Counted from the first letter of the stretch, positions 41,743-50,589 are shown. The stretch: DNA of 64,000 nucleotides from Actinomycetota bacterium (GCA_005779395.1 SXJP01000021.1:1-64000), one strand, 5' to 3'. Numbers and translations: made by a program. Notes: a model not told the origin generated them from the sequence alone.

Positions 41743-42879
41743 GTGCGTGTCCTGCTCGATGTCTCCGCGGTACCGGCCCAACCGGTTGGTGCTGGGGTCT
41801 ATGCAGTCGAACTTGCACGTGGCCTCAGCGCGTCCGCTCAAGTTGAATTGGTTCTCGCAACTCGAAAGTCCGATAGCGGGCGGTGGCGGACGATCGCTCC
41901 AAATGCAGAAATTTCGGCAGTAGTTCCAGATTCTCGTCCGACACGGATCTTGTGGGAACAGGCGCGGGCCGCTCAACTTGCAAAAGAACTCCGCATCGAC
42001 ATTTGGCACGGTCCCCACTACACGATGCCAGCGCGGCTCAGTGTTCCGAGCGTTGTCACGATCCACGACCTGACTTTTTTTGACCATCCCGAGTGGCACG
42101 AGCGCAAGAAGGTGCCTTTCTTTCGCCACATGATTCGGAGCAGCACCAAGCGCGCCACAGCACTTGTCTGCGTCAGCGAAGCAACCCTGCTCCGACTATC
42201 TACTCTCTTCACTCCTAAGGGAACCGTCACAGCAGTCCCCTTAGGAGTCGACCATTCGCGTTTCTCTCCTGAGGCGACGATTGAGGCGGACCGCCTTTTG
42301 CTTTCGAGACACGGCATTCGCGAACCCTTTATCGGATTCGTCTCGACCATCGAACCGCGTAAGAACACGCCGGGCCTTGTGAGAGCCTTCGCCCAAGTCT
42401 CTAAGACAATGCCCGACCTGCAACTAGTCATCGCTGGCAAGACCGGCTGGGGACTCGAACAACTGCGGAGCGCAATCGAGACCAGCGGAGTCGCTACTCG
42501 TATCGCGCGAGTCGGAAGAATCTCTGATGATGCGGTAGCTGCCCTTTATCGCCGCGCCGCCGTGATTGCATACCCATCATTCCAAGAAGGCTTCGGTTTC
42601 CCTGCTCTAGAGGCCCTCGCCTGTGGCGCACCTCTAGTCACAAGTACTGGGACTTCACTCGACGAAGTCGTCGGCGATGCGGCGGTCACGGCCGCTCCGG
42701 GCGATGACGAGGCTCTTGCCGCAGCGCTCTGCCGAGCGCTCGATCCAGAGATGGCCGCAGATCTGCGACTAGCCGGCCCACGTCGCGCCGAAGGTTTCAC
42801 ATGGGCAGCGACGGTCGAAGCACACATCGAGATTTATGCTTCGGCGTTTTCACATGAAAGTAAGCGATGCGCTGTGTAA
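41743..42879 (+). CDS. Glycosyltransferase family 4, paralogue of the preceding gene
   Basis: This is a 378-aa GT-B enzyme from GTG 41743. The N terminus VRVLLDVSAVPAQPVGAGVYAVELA carries the glycine-rich acceptor loop. The middle has DIWHGPHYTMPARLSVPSVVTIHDLTF. The donor domain has FVSTIEPRKNTPGLVRAF, LVIAGKTGWG and AYPSFQEGFGFPALEALACGAPLVTS (E-x7-E). The coding sequence contains a perfect 11-bp inverted repeat (42211-42221 with 42238-42248). The 3' end overlaps the next gene by 13 bases. Substrates are not known; similarity to the 40638 gene suggests sequential additions to the same chain. Confidence 0.88.
   Translation: MRVLLDVSAVPAQPVGAGVYAVELARGLSASAQVELVLATRKSDSGRWRTIAPNAEISAVVPDSRPTRILWEQARAAQLAKELRIDIWHGPHYTMPARLSVPSVVTIHDLTFFDHPEWHERKKVPFFRHMIRSSTKRATALVCVSEATLLRLSTLFTPKGTVTAVPLGVDHSRFSPEATIEADRLLLSRHGIREPFIGFVSTIEPRKNTPGLVRAFAQVSKTMPDLQLVIAGKTGWGLEQLRSAIETSGVATRIARVGRISDDAVAALYRRAAVIAYPSFQEGFGFPALEALACGAPLVTSTGTSLDEVVGDAAVTAAPGDDEALAAALCRALDPEMAADLRLAGPRRAEGFTWAATVEAHIEIYASAFSHESKRCAV
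42211..42248 (+). repeat. Perfect 11-bp inverted repeat inside the 41743 glycosyltransferase gene
   Basis: ACTCCTAAGGG (42211-42221) and CCCTTAGGAGT (42238-42248) are exact reverse complements around a 16-nt loop, within codons for the segment TPKGTVTAVPLGVD. It is near the middle of the gene with no start codon or overlapping gene to explain it. It may affect translation speed, act as an internal site, or be chance. Confidence 0.6.
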
Positions 42880-43748
42880 TCACCGGTGGCCGCGGTTTCG
42901 TCGGCACCCACTTAGACGCACAACTACGAGCCGCAGGGCATCAGGTCACGCTGCTCGACCGTGCCGAATTCGACGTCGCAGATCGACACTCGGTCGACAA
43001 GAGCTTCGCTAGCGCTGCCCCCGAACTCATTTTCCACCTAGCTGCTCTAACACATGTCGGTAGGAGTTGGGAAGACCCTGCGGTAGTGCATCGTGTCAAC
43101 GTCGGAGGCACACACGCCGTCCTGTTGGCAGCTGAGCAAGTCGGCGCGCACGCTGTCGTGGTGGTCGGCAGTTCCGAGGAATATGGCAGCGTCGATCCAG
43201 GCGACACCCCGATCGTCGAGACCCATCGCCTCATGCCCATATCGCCATATGCCAAAAGCAAAGTCGAGGCGACAACACTCGCTGTCGAGTTTGCAGCAAG
43301 TTCAGCGACACGCGTAGTGATTGCTCGACCTTTCAATCACACAGGGCCTGGACAGGCTACGAACTTCTTGATCCCTGCGCTCGCCGAGCGCATCCGCAAC
43401 GCTGTGAGCGAAGGAAGCCATTCGATAATGGTTGGCAACCTCGACCCCATTCGTGACATCGGCGATGTCCGCGACGTGGTGCGGGCGTACATCGGACTCG
43501 CAGAATCTGGCGAGAACGGAGAGATTTATAACGTCTGCACAGGAGTAGGCGTATCAGTTCTCGAAATCGCAAACATGCTGGTTTCGCTGTCTGGCGCCGA
43601 TCTCTCGCTCGAACAAGACTCAGACCTTGTCCGCAAGGTCGACACTCCAATACTCATTGGCGATAACTCTAAGATCAAGGCACGCACAGGTTGGTGTCCG
43701 ACCATCGATTTGCGCACGACGCTTCAAGATGTACTTACGAGCGGCTAA
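42867..43748 (+). CDS. NAD(P)-dependent sugar-nucleotide reductase/epimerase, GDP-6-deoxy-mannose reductase-like
   Basis: This 293-aa extended SDR begins MRCVITGGRGFVGTHL (the nucleotide-binding Gly motif), then FHLAALTHVGRSWEDP. The catalytic Tyr and Lys are in PISPYAKSKVEAT; VIARPFNHTGPGQ and RDIGDVRDVVRAYIGLAE follow. ARPFNHTGPGQ plus the short length resembles GDP-4-keto-6-deoxy-mannose reductases (Rmd) that give GDP-rhamnose, but GDP-mannose 4,6-dehydratases and other epimerases share these motifs. No partner dehydratase is in the window. It overlaps the upstream glycosyltransferase by 13 bases and the convergent hydrolase by 14, ending the plus-strand glycan operon. Confidence 0.8.
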   Translation: MRCVITGGRGFVGTHLDAQLRAAGHQVTLLDRAEFDVADRHSVDKSFASAAPELIFHLAALTHVGRSWEDPAVVHRVNVGGTHAVLLAAEQVGAHAVVVVGSSEEYGSVDPGDTPIVETHRLMPISPYAKSKVEATTLAVEFAASSATRVVIARPFNHTGPGQATNFLIPALAERIRNAVSEGSHSIMVGNLDPIRDIGDVRDVVRAYIGLAESGENGEIYNVCTGVGVSVLEIANMLVSLSGADLSLEQDSDLVRKVDTPILIGDNSKIKARTGWCPTIDLRTTLQDVLTSG

Positions 43749-44493
43749 GCCACCCTTCGAGTAGTGCCACCGCTCTCGGATCGTGGCGCAATCTGTGCCC
43801 GCCGTTCATTATGTAACGCAACTCGGTGCGCCGACCTGGCGCAGCAGCAGCAAGTCGGCGGGCATCATCTACGGGCACGACGTCGTCGCTCGTACCGTGC
43901 GCTATCAACAAGGGTCGCGGCGAAATTCGGGCAGCTGCCGCGATCGGATCGAGATTCGCTATTGCCTGCACCCAGGCTTCGGGATCTTGCGGAAAACGCG
44001 GGTCGCGGAGAGTTCCGACTCGTCTGGCGTAGCTAAGAAACCACGTGGGGTCCTTCACCCAGGTCCGCAACGTCGCGGGCGCAGCGAATGTCGCAACTCC
44101 CCTAACACGCTCGTCATTAGAGGCGGCAATCAGAGCGAGTGTCCCGCCGAGCCTGAATCCTGCGAGATAAATCGAAGAAATATCTGCGCGAACGGCCAGC
44201 GAGTCAACGGCGACTCGGATGTCGGCAAGCCAACCACCTACAAAGAAATCCCCTTCGCTTTCTCCTGTGCCGCGATAATTGAAGCTGAGAGCAGCGCAGC
44301 TTGCGTCGGCGCTGAGTTGATCAGCAAGCTGCGGGTAGGTGCTCCCCGAGTTCTCAGCGCCTCCAGTGCCCCGCGGGAATCCTGCTAAGAGGACAACGGC
44401 GTTGACTGCAGCGTTGCCGGACGGACGAGCGAAGTGCGCTGCAAGCTTGAGTCCGTCGCTTGTTAGTTCTTCCACCGAAGCCTCTCGTTGCAT
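43735..44493 (-). CDS. Alpha/beta-hydrolase-fold protein with Arg in place of the nucleophile
   Basis: This is a 252-aa protein from ATG 44493 (a GTG at 44517 is the alternative). The fold is clear: VVLLAGFPRGTGG (oxyanion region), SFNYRGTGESEGDF, AGFRLGGTLALIAAS (nucleophile elbow), PRPLLIAHGTSDDVVPVDDA (acid Asp) and NGGHRLRHDP (catalytic His). The elbow normally reads G-x-S-x-G; here it is Gly-Phe-Arg114-Leu-Gly, so the serine is missing. The Arg codon is AGG, one base from the Ser codon AGC. The other triad residues remain (D203 or D204, H233). The protein may be inactive, a binding protein, or the base may be a variant or sequencing error. It converges with the epimerase gene. Confidence 0.8.
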   Translation of the reverse strand: MQREASVEELTSDGLKLAAHFARPSGNAAVNAVVLLAGFPRGTGGAENSGSTYPQLADQLSADASCAALSFNYRGTGESEGDFFVGGWLADIRVAVDSLAVRADISSIYLAGFRLGGTLALIAASNDERVRGVATFAAPATLRTWVKDPTWFLSYARRVGTLRDPRFPQDPEAWVQAIANLDPIAAAARISPRPLLIAHGTSDDVVPVDDARRLAAAAPGRRTELRYIMNGGHRLRHDPRAVALLEGWLSRS

Positions 44494-44539
44494 TGTTCGT
44501 GAATTGCTGCTACACACCTAGCGCGTATCCTTAGCCCAT

Positions 44540-45166
44540 ATGACTCCACAAGTTCGGATTCCAGCGCTCAAAGAATGGGCCGTGATCGTCCATGCCTTGT
44601 TAGCCGGCGAGCAGGTCATCGACCTGCGCAAGGGCGGACTAAAAGAAGATGGCCGACATTTCGGAATTGCTAACCAAACTGCGTGGCTTTACCCCACGGC
44701 CGAGCATCAGCGACCGGAGCTACTCACTACGGCTTACCGCCATTGGGTAGACATCTCTGAAAGCTCGCCGGTGGGCCAGCCAATCAGAATTCTTGGCTGG
44801 GTAGAGATTGTCTCGCACGCAACAATCAGCGAAGTGAACGAACTCGATGCGCTTTCGGGCAAGGCAATCTGGACAGACGAGTACGCACAGCAACGACTCA
44901 AGTGGAAGTCACGCGACCCGCTCTGGGTGCTGCTCATGCGCGCTCACCGTCTCGACGAGCCTCTCACCATACCGTGGCGCGATAACTACGGTGGTTGCAC
45001 TAGCTGGGTAGATCTAACCGGACTTCCAGCAGACCCGCGAAGTCTGCCGAGCACCCCGGCATTGAGCGACGTCGCATTTGAATCTCGTAGCAAAGGCGCG
45101 CGCGAAGCCCTCGGCGAGACCGCATGGACGAATCCCGCAGGCTCAAACAGCAGAATATCTGGGTGA
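44540..45166 (+). CDS. DUF1802-family-like protein
   Basis: This 208-aa cytosolic protein opens with IPALKEWAVIVHALLAGEQVIDLRKGGLKEDGRHF and continues LYPTAEHQRPEL, the conserved N-terminal pattern of DUF1802: lysine-glutamate-tryptophan start, LRKGG and a Tyr-Pro-Thr-x-Glu-His segment. The C-terminal part contains DPLWVLLMRAHRLDEP and YGGCTSWVDL. The function is unknown; some members are fused to nuclease-like domains, but none is visible here. It is divergent from the hydrolase gene with about 46 bases between starts, and is followed by a 103-base gap before the binding-protein gene. Confidence 0.72.
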   Translation: MTPQVRIPALKEWAVIVHALLAGEQVIDLRKGGLKEDGRHFGIANQTAWLYPTAEHQRPELLTTAYRHWVDISESSPVGQPIRILGWVEIVSHATISEVNELDALSGKAIWTDEYAQQRLKWKSRDPLWVLLMRAHRLDEPLTIPWRDNYGGCTSWVDLTGLPADPRSLPSTPALSDVAFESRSKGAREALGETAWTNPAGSNSRISG

Positions 45167-45269
45167 TTTCACCCAAAATGTCGTAAAACGGCGCAGAGTT
45201 TCCCCTGCATAGCCTCCAAACACGCGTTAGGTTGCCTTCCTGATAATCAGTTACCTACCAGGGGGCCCA

Positions 45270-46586
45270 ATGACCAATTCAAAGTGGTCGCGTTTGCTTG
45301 CGACCGCATCCGTAGTAGCGGTCTTCGCCGCAGCTTGTGGCGATGACGAGAAAGAACCAGCAGACACATCAGCTGCAATCACAACCGCACCACCTGCCGA
45401 AGACGTAGTAGAAGCAGCACCGACGTGCACAGGCACAGCAGACGGCAAACTTGTGATCGGTGAACTCCTTCCGGAGACCGGCTCACTCGCATTCCTCGGC
45501 CCACCCGAGTTCGCTGGCGCACAGTTGGCTGCTAATGATGTCAACGCTGCTGGCGGTGTTCTTGGTGCAGACCTTGAGCTCCTCGGTGGAGACTCAGGTG
45601 ACACCAGCACAGACACGGCGACCCAGACGGTCAATGGCCACATCGAGGCAGGCGCTGACGCTGTCCTCGGAGCTGCTAGCTCTGGCGTGTCGATGACTGT
45701 GATCGATGCCATCACTGGCGCATGCAAGATTCACTTCTCGCCTGCTAACACTTCGCCAGACTTCACGGAATACGCAGACGACGACCTGTACTTCCGCACT
45801 GCGCCTTCGGACGTGTTGCAGGGACGAGTTCTCTCTGACCTCATGCACGAAGAAGGCAACGAGACTGCAGCCATCATGGCGTTGCAGGACCCGTACGGCG
45901 AGGGCCTCCTCAAGTACACATCGGAGCCGTTCACAGCAGCAGGTGGCGAAGTACTTGCAAGCATCACCTACGACCCGAACGCGACGACATTCGATGCTGA
46001 GGTAGACGAGGTCGTTGCGGCCGACGCTGACGCCATCGTGATCATCGGTTTCGCTGAGACCAGCAAGATCCTCACCACGTTGTTCGACAAGGGTGTCACA
46101 GCAGACACGAAGAAGATCTACCTCGTCGACGGCAACATCGGTAACGCTCTTGGCGAAGAGTTCGCGGACCCTGGCGTACTGTCAGGCATTGCTGGCACAC
46201 TGCCTGCAGCTGAGACAGGTGAAGACTTCAAGGCTCGCTTGCTTGAGGTTGACCCAGAACTCATCGACTTCAGCTACGCACCTGAGACCTACGACGCTGT
46301 CATCATCATGGCGCTCGCAGCAGAGGTCGCTGGCTCAGACGATGCAGCTCAGGTTGCAGCGCACATCAACGGTGTTACACGTGGCGGAACAGTTTGCACG
46401 ACATACGCAGACTGCAAAGCGCTTGTCGCTGACGGCACCGACATCGACTATGACGGCCCCTCGGGACCGCAATCGTTCGGTCCTGCCGGAGAGCCGACAG
46501 AGGCAAGCTTCATGATCCTGCGTTACGGTGAAGGGTCGAACTCAATCGACGACTCTCTCACAGTGTTCAAGTTCGCAAAGATCTAA
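45270..46586 (+). CDS. livK: Branched-chain amino-acid-type ABC substrate-binding lipoprotein
   Basis: This 438-aa binding protein delivers substrate to the livHMGF-type transporter encoded on the opposite strand just beyond the terminator. The signal peptide runs to lipobox FAAACG with Cys at about residue 24, followed by an acidic, Ala/Thr-rich linker. The mature domain is the Leu/Ile/Val-binding fold (Peripla_BP_6): LVIGELLPETGSLAFLGPPEFAGAQLAANDVNAAGGVLG, ADAVLGAASSGVSMTVIDA, HFSPANTSPDFT and GYGEGLLKY-like DPYGEGLLKY. ATG 45270 has an AGGGGG ribosome-binding site, and GATAAT at about 45241 is a -10 candidate. Ligands could be amino acids, amides or urea; the sequence does not decide. Confidence 0.92.
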   Translation: MTNSKWSRLLATASVVAVFAAACGDDEKEPADTSAAITTAPPAEDVVEAAPTCTGTADGKLVIGELLPETGSLAFLGPPEFAGAQLAANDVNAAGGVLGADLELLGGDSGDTSTDTATQTVNGHIEAGADAVLGAASSGVSMTVIDAITGACKIHFSPANTSPDFTEYADDDLYFRTAPSDVLQGRVLSDLMHEEGNETAAIMALQDPYGEGLLKYTSEPFTAAGGEVLASITYDPNATTFDAEVDEVVAADADAIVIIGFAETSKILTTLFDKGVTADTKKIYLVDGNIGNALGEEFADPGVLSGIAGTLPAAETGEDFKARLLEVDPELIDFSYAPETYDAVIIMALAAEVAGSDDAAQVAAHINGVTRGGTVCTTYADCKALVADGTDIDYDGPSGPQSFGPAGEPTEASFMILRYGEGSNSIDDSLTVFKFAKI

Positions 46587-46608
46587 AGATCTAGCGACAA
46601 AGTGATTC

Positions 46609-46636
46609 GGGCCCGCCCTTCGGGGCGGGCCCTTTT
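46609..46636 (+). terminator. Rho-independent terminator of the binding-protein gene
   Basis: A 10-bp perfect stem GGGCCCGCCC / GGGCGGGCCC (46609-46618 with 46623-46632) closes a TTCG tetraloop and is followed by TTTT. It lies 22 bases after the stop at 46586. It may also slow transcription arriving from livF on the other strand, though no T tract exists in that direction. Confidence 0.95.
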
Positions 46637-46649
46637 CGCGCTCAGATCG

Positions 46650-47375
46650 CTAATTTCTAGCGAGAGTTCCCAGGTACAGCTCGATTACCTTCGGGTCGAC
46701 CAACAATTCGGCTCCCGTACCCGTGTAAGCATTGCGGCCCTGGTCGAGCACGTACGCACGATCACAAATCTGTAAGCATGCATTGGCGTTCTGTTCGACC
46801 ATGATTATCGAGACGCCTGTCGAGTTGATCGCCTTTGTGCGCTCAAACACGAGGTCCTGATTTAGCGGCGACAGGCCTGCCGACGGCTCGTCAAGCAGCA
46901 GCACAGCTGGGTCGGCCATTAGCGCACGCCCCATAGCAACCATCTGGCGTTCGCCGCCTGAGAGAGACCCGGCGCGTTGCTTGCGCCGTTCTCCGAGGCG
47001 CGGAAACAGATCCACGACAACTTCGCAACGCTCAGCGAAACGCTTCGGACTCAGGTAGACGCCCATCTCCAAGTTCTCTTCGACACTCAGTCGGGGGAAC
47101 ACGTTGTTGTTCTGTGGTACGTAACCGATACCCCGCGAGACCAAGTCGTGGGCTTTCAACCCTGTGATGTCAGCGCCGTCGAGGAATACATTGCCGGACC
47201 GCACGGGTACGAGTCCTACGAGCGCCTTTAGCATCGTGCTCTTGCCAGCACCGTTTGGGCCGATGATTCCGACGAGTTCACCGGCAGCGACTTCGAGATT
47301 GGCGCCGGTCAGAATATCGATCCCGGGCAAGTAGCCAGCCGTAATCGATTCGATCAATACCTTCGGTTGCGTCAT
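46650..47375 (-). CDS. livF: Branched-chain amino-acid-type ABC transporter ATPase LivF
   Basis: This is a 241-aa ATPase. Walker A is GIIGPNGAGKSTMLKAL, the Q-loop follows in GYVPQNNNVFPRLSVEENL (a LivF hallmark), the signature is LSGGERQMVAMGRALM, Walker B is AVLLLDEPSAGLSP, and the switch segment IIMVEQNANACL is the LivF form where Gln replaces the common His environment. It pairs with LivG to power uptake. Its ATG overlaps the livG stop (47372-47375). It is the last gene of the minus-strand operon and converges on the binding-protein gene. Confidence 0.95.
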   Translation of the reverse strand: MTQPKVLIESITAGYLPGIDILTGANLEVAAGELVGIIGPNGAGKSTMLKALVGLVPVRSGNVFLDGADITGLKAHDLVSRGIGYVPQNNNVFPRLSVEENLEMGVYLSPKRFAERCEVVVDLFPRLGERRKQRAGSLSGGERQMVAMGRALMADPAVLLLDEPSAGLSPLNQDLVFERTKAINSTGVSIIMVEQNANACLQICDRAYVLDQGRNAYTGTGAELLVDPKVIELYLGTLARN

Positions 47376-48235
47376 TCGGTTACCCCAGAGGTACTTGAGT
47401 CGCCGTGGCGAGTACCGAGGTATGCATCGATCACAGTCTGGTTACGCCCGATCGAGTCATGCGGCCCTTCAGCAATCAACCGACCTTCCGACATGACAAC
47501 AACCCAGTCGGAGATATCGCGGACGACATCCATGTCGTGTTCGACGAACACGACAGTGAGTCCGTCGTCGGCGAGTGCCTTGATGTGGCCAAGCAATGAT
47601 TGCGTCAACGCCGGGTTCACACCGGCCATCGGCTCATCGAGCATGATGAGCCGTGGTTCTGACATGAGCGCGCGCGCCATCTCTAACAGTTTTCGTTGAC
47701 CACCCGACATCGTGCCTGCAAGTTCGTCGCGCATATGGCCGAGATTGAATCTTTCGAGCAAACCGTCAGCTCTCGTCTCGATTGAGCGATCGCCACTTTT
47801 CCATCTCCATGGTGCTAGCGCCTCGAAGAAGCGCTCACCGCTCTGGTTTTTGGCACCGAGCTTCATGTTGTCGAGGACGCTGAGCTTCGAGAGAGCTTTT
47901 GTTAGCTGGAATGTCCGAACCATCCCGAGACGCGCGACCCGATATGCGGGCATCCCGTGTATCGGTTGGTCGTCGAACGTCCATCGGCCAGCGTCTGGTT
48001 GATCGAAACCTGTGAGCAAGTTGAACAAGGTTGTCTTGCCAGCACCGTTAGGGCCGATTAGGGCTGTAATTGCATTGCTCTGGATTTCTAGATGCTCAAC
48101 GTCGACCGCTGTGATCCCACCGAAGTGCCGAACAACACCCTCGATTGCGAGGATCGGGTTAGGTTTCGCCACGCCAGGGGTCGGCGCTACGCCAGGTAAA
48201 CCCCGCACGGCGCGTATATCGCTGTTAATGGGCAT
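47372..48235 (-). CDS. livG: Branched-chain amino-acid-type ABC transporter ATPase LivG
   Basis: This is a 287-aa ATPase with a 27-residue N-terminal extension before ILAIEGVVRHFGGITAVDV, the usual LivG start. Walker A is ALIGPNGAGKTTLFNLLTGF. LivG-specific MVRTFQLTKALSKLSVLDNM follows. The signature is MSGGQRKLLEMARALM, Walker B RLIMLDEPMAGVNP, and the switch VVFVEHDMDVV. The C terminus has AEGPHDSI. It overlaps livM (by 11 bases) and livF (by 4). Family length is usually about 255, so the N-terminal extension is somewhat long; a downstream start is possible. Confidence 0.94.
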   Translation of the reverse strand: MPINSDIRAVRGLPGVAPTPGVAKPNPILAIEGVVRHFGGITAVDVEHLEIQSNAITALIGPNGAGKTTLFNLLTGFDQPDAGRWTFDDQPIHGMPAYRVARLGMVRTFQLTKALSKLSVLDNMKLGAKNQSGERFFEALAPWRWKSGDRSIETRADGLLERFNLGHMRDELAGTMSGGQRKLLEMARALMSEPRLIMLDEPMAGVNPALTQSLLGHIKALADDGLTVVFVEHDMDVVRDISDWVVVMSEGRLIAEGPHDSIGRNQTVIDAYLGTRHGDSSTSGVTE

Positions 48236-49220
48236 CGAGAGCCAGTTCTTTCTTGTCGCCGAAGATGCCCTGGGGTCGGAAGATCACGAGCAACATGAGA
48301 CCGAGACCGACGATGATGAAGCGCACTACGCCGATCTGTGTACCGCTAAGCAAGTCGGAAGAGATCAAGTCTTCTGCCACTAGGCCGCGGAGCATTTGGT
48401 CGGAGAATGTGATGATGAACCAAAAGATCATCGATCCGACGATCGGTCCCCAAATTCGCGCTGTGCCCCCGAGGATGAGCGCTGCATATGCAAAAAAGGT
48501 GACAGAGGTCGAATAGTTATCTGGCTGCACCGAGCCTTTGCCGTATGCAAACGCGAAACCTGCAAAACAGCCGATGAGACCGCCGATAATTAGCGATTGC
48601 ATCTTGTACCAGTAGACGTTCTTGCCAAGCGATCGCACAGCATCTTCGTCCTCGCGTATCGCCTTGAGGATTCGGCCCCATGGACTCCGCATGAGTTGAA
48701 ACATCCCGAAGCTGAAGATCGCGACGAGTGACCACCCAACGATCATCACCCAGAAGTTTTCTCCAGACCAGTCGATCCAGAACCCATACTCAGCACCACG
48801 ATCAAATGGGCTCAAGGCGAAGAAAGGATCGCGATAGTTCCCGGGGAGTCCTGCTGAACCTCCGCTGAAATCCGCGAGCACTGCTGCGCGCATGATGAGC
48901 CTGATGATCTCCCCCGAAGCGATCGTGACAATTGCCAGGTAATCCGCGCGAAGTCGCAACGTCGGGATACCGAGTAAGAGCGCCAGAACAACGCTGAGAG
49001 CCAAGCCGAGTCCAACGCCTACCCACCAGGGCCAGTGGTAGTAGTTGACGCTGATTCCGACGGAGTATGCACCGACGGCCATGAATCCAACCTGGCCGAA
49101 ATTTAGTAGTCCTGTGTAGCCGAACTGCAGGTTGATTCCGATTGCCGCGAGTGCATAGATGACAGCGTCGACACCGAATGGCGCTTCGAGCGACGTCCGC
49201 ATAATTAGTTCGTAATCCAC
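48225..49220 (-). CDS. livM: Branched-chain amino-acid-type ABC transporter permease LivM
   Basis: This 331-aa permease starts from GTG 49220, which lies 4 bases after the livH stop; a TTG at 49271 overlapping livH is the alternative. The polytopic protein has about eight to nine helices with the LivM signature GINLQFGYTGLLNFGQVGFMAVGAY and the cytosolic coupling loop SPWGRILKAIREDEDAVRSLGKNVYWYKMQSLIIGG. The C-terminal IFRPQGIFGDKKEL is typical. It forms the channel with LivH. The order livH-livM-livG-livF with overlaps is the standard operon. Confidence 0.92.
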   Translation of the reverse strand: MDYELIMRTSLEAPFGVDAVIYALAAIGINLQFGYTGLLNFGQVGFMAVGAYSVGISVNYYHWPWWVGVGLGLALSVVLALLLGIPTLRLRADYLAIVTIASGEIIRLIMRAAVLADFSGGSAGLPGNYRDPFFALSPFDRGAEYGFWIDWSGENFWVMIVGWSLVAIFSFGMFQLMRSPWGRILKAIREDEDAVRSLGKNVYWYKMQSLIIGGLIGCFAGFAFAYGKGSVQPDNYSTSVTFFAYAALILGGTARIWGPIVGSMIFWFIITFSDQMLRGLVAEDLISSDLLSGTQIGVVRFIIVGLGLMLLVIFRPQGIFGDKKELALDAH

Positions 49221-49224
49221 GTCG

Positions 49225-50589
49225 CTACCCGACCCGTTCTTTGGTTCCGAGAATGCCTTGAGGTCGAACAAGCAGCACGACGATCAGAACGACTAAAGCG
49301 CCGACCGTTTTCAACTCCGGCTTAATTACGAGTGTCGACAACAAAATGAACTCGCCGACCACCAACGAACCGATTAGCGCCCCGTAGGCCGTACCAAGTC
49401 CGCCGAGAGTCACGCCAGCAAACATGAGTAGCAAGAGTCGGTACCCCATGTCGAAGGTCAGGTCCTCGTCGACAGCCAGCAAGATTCCGCCTAATGCGCT
49501 CAGCGCTCCACCGAGGCACCAGACCATTAGCACTACGCGCTCAACGTTGATTCCGGAAGCTTCTGCAAGGTCGCGGTTGTCAGAGACAGCGCGCATCGCT
49601 TTGCCGATTCGAGTTAGCTGCAACATCAGTGCGACACCGACGAGGACGGCGATCGCGATGCCCATCGACCAGAGGTCTTTGGGGCTGATCGTGACTGGGC
49701 CAATCCCAAGGCCATCGGGCTGAACCTGGTATTGCGCAAACTTGCGGTTGAACCCGCCGAACTGGAACAGAAAGATGTTGCGCAGCACTAGTGCCAAACC
49801 GATTGACACGATCATGGCCGAAACGAGACTAGTACCACGCTTTCTCAACTGCCGCCAAAGTCCGAGATCTAGTAGCCCGCCAAACAAACCGCCACAGATG
49901 ATGGCCAGTGGAGCAGCGATCAACAAATGCAACCCAAGCGTGACGTTGAAGAAAAAAGCAATGAGTGCGCCGAACGTAACTAGTTCGCCGTGGCCAAAGT
50001 TCGTGAGGCCGGTAGTTCCGAAAATCAAAGACAGCCCGACAGCGCAAATCGCAATGATAAGCCCGAAATTGAGCCCTTCTGCGAACAATCGAGCCGCACG
50101 CTCGCCGATTGAGTCGGTGGCATTGCGCGCCCGAGGCCCGAGCGGGAACAGTAGAAATGCGCTCTGACCAGAAACCAAGACCTTCGTCAGTTCCTCAGCT
50201 CCGTCTTTGCTGACTCCCACACCGTTCGGCAACGAATCAACATCGAGGGTGACGGTGTATGTACCTGGCCCTGGCACGCTCATTGTCCATGTGCCGTCTT
50301 CTGCAGTCGTGGCGTTACCTACGACATTGCCAACAGCGTCGGCAGCCGCGATATCAGCGCCAGCTATCGGGTCCTTGTCACCGGTTGCAGGGTTCTTGTA
50401 CCGCAAGGTGCCTTTGAACTGTTCGGTTGCTTCCTGACTCGGAGCGAGGGAAGTTCGTCCCTCAGCCATCGTCATCGGGCCAATCCCAAGAAGCGATGAG
50501 CCAGCGAGGCCGAAAGCGACGATTGCCATACAAAAACGGCGCTTGGACGCTCGCTCAATCGACATCGACACGCGGCGAATATTACTCAT
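49225..50589 (-). CDS. livH: LivH-type permease with N-terminal exported carboxypeptidase-regulatory-like domain
   Basis: This is a 454-aa protein from ATG 50589, which overlaps the preceding stop (GATGAGTAA). Residues about 15-42 are a signal or first membrane segment (RRFCMAIVAFGLAGSSLLGIG). Residues about 55-150 form a beta-sandwich with the carboxypeptidase-regulatory/Ig-like pattern (DPIAGADIAAADAVGNVVGNATTAEDGTWTMSVPGPGTYTVTLD). A hydrophobic stretch ending in LLFPLGP follows. The permease region begins near residue 172 with GLNFGLIIAICAVGLSLIFGTTGLTNFGHGELVTFGA, the LivH signature, and ends VLLVRPQGILGTKERVG. Ordinary LivH is about 290-310 aa, so about 160 extra residues precede the permease. 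The extra domain may help dock the binding protein. Confidence 0.9.
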   Translation of the reverse strand: MSNIRRVSMSIERASKRRFCMAIVAFGLAGSSLLGIGPMTMAEGRTSLAPSQEATEQFKGTLRYKNPATGDKDPIAGADIAAADAVGNVVGNATTAEDGTWTMSVPGPGTYTVTLDVDSLPNGVGVSKDGAEELTKVLVSGQSAFLLFPLGPRARNATDSIGERAARLFAEGLNFGLIIAICAVGLSLIFGTTGLTNFGHGELVTFGALIAFFFNVTLGLHLLIAAPLAIICGGLFGGLLDLGLWRQLRKRGTSLVSAMIVSIGLALVLRNIFLFQFGGFNRKFAQYQVQPDGLGIGPVTISPKDLWSMGIAIAVLVGVALMLQLTRIGKAMRAVSDNRDLAEASGINVERVVLMVWCLGGALSALGGILLAVDEDLTFDMGYRLLLLMFAGVTLGGLGTAYGALIGSLVVGEFILLSTLVIKPELKTVGALVVLIVVLLVRPQGILGTKERVG

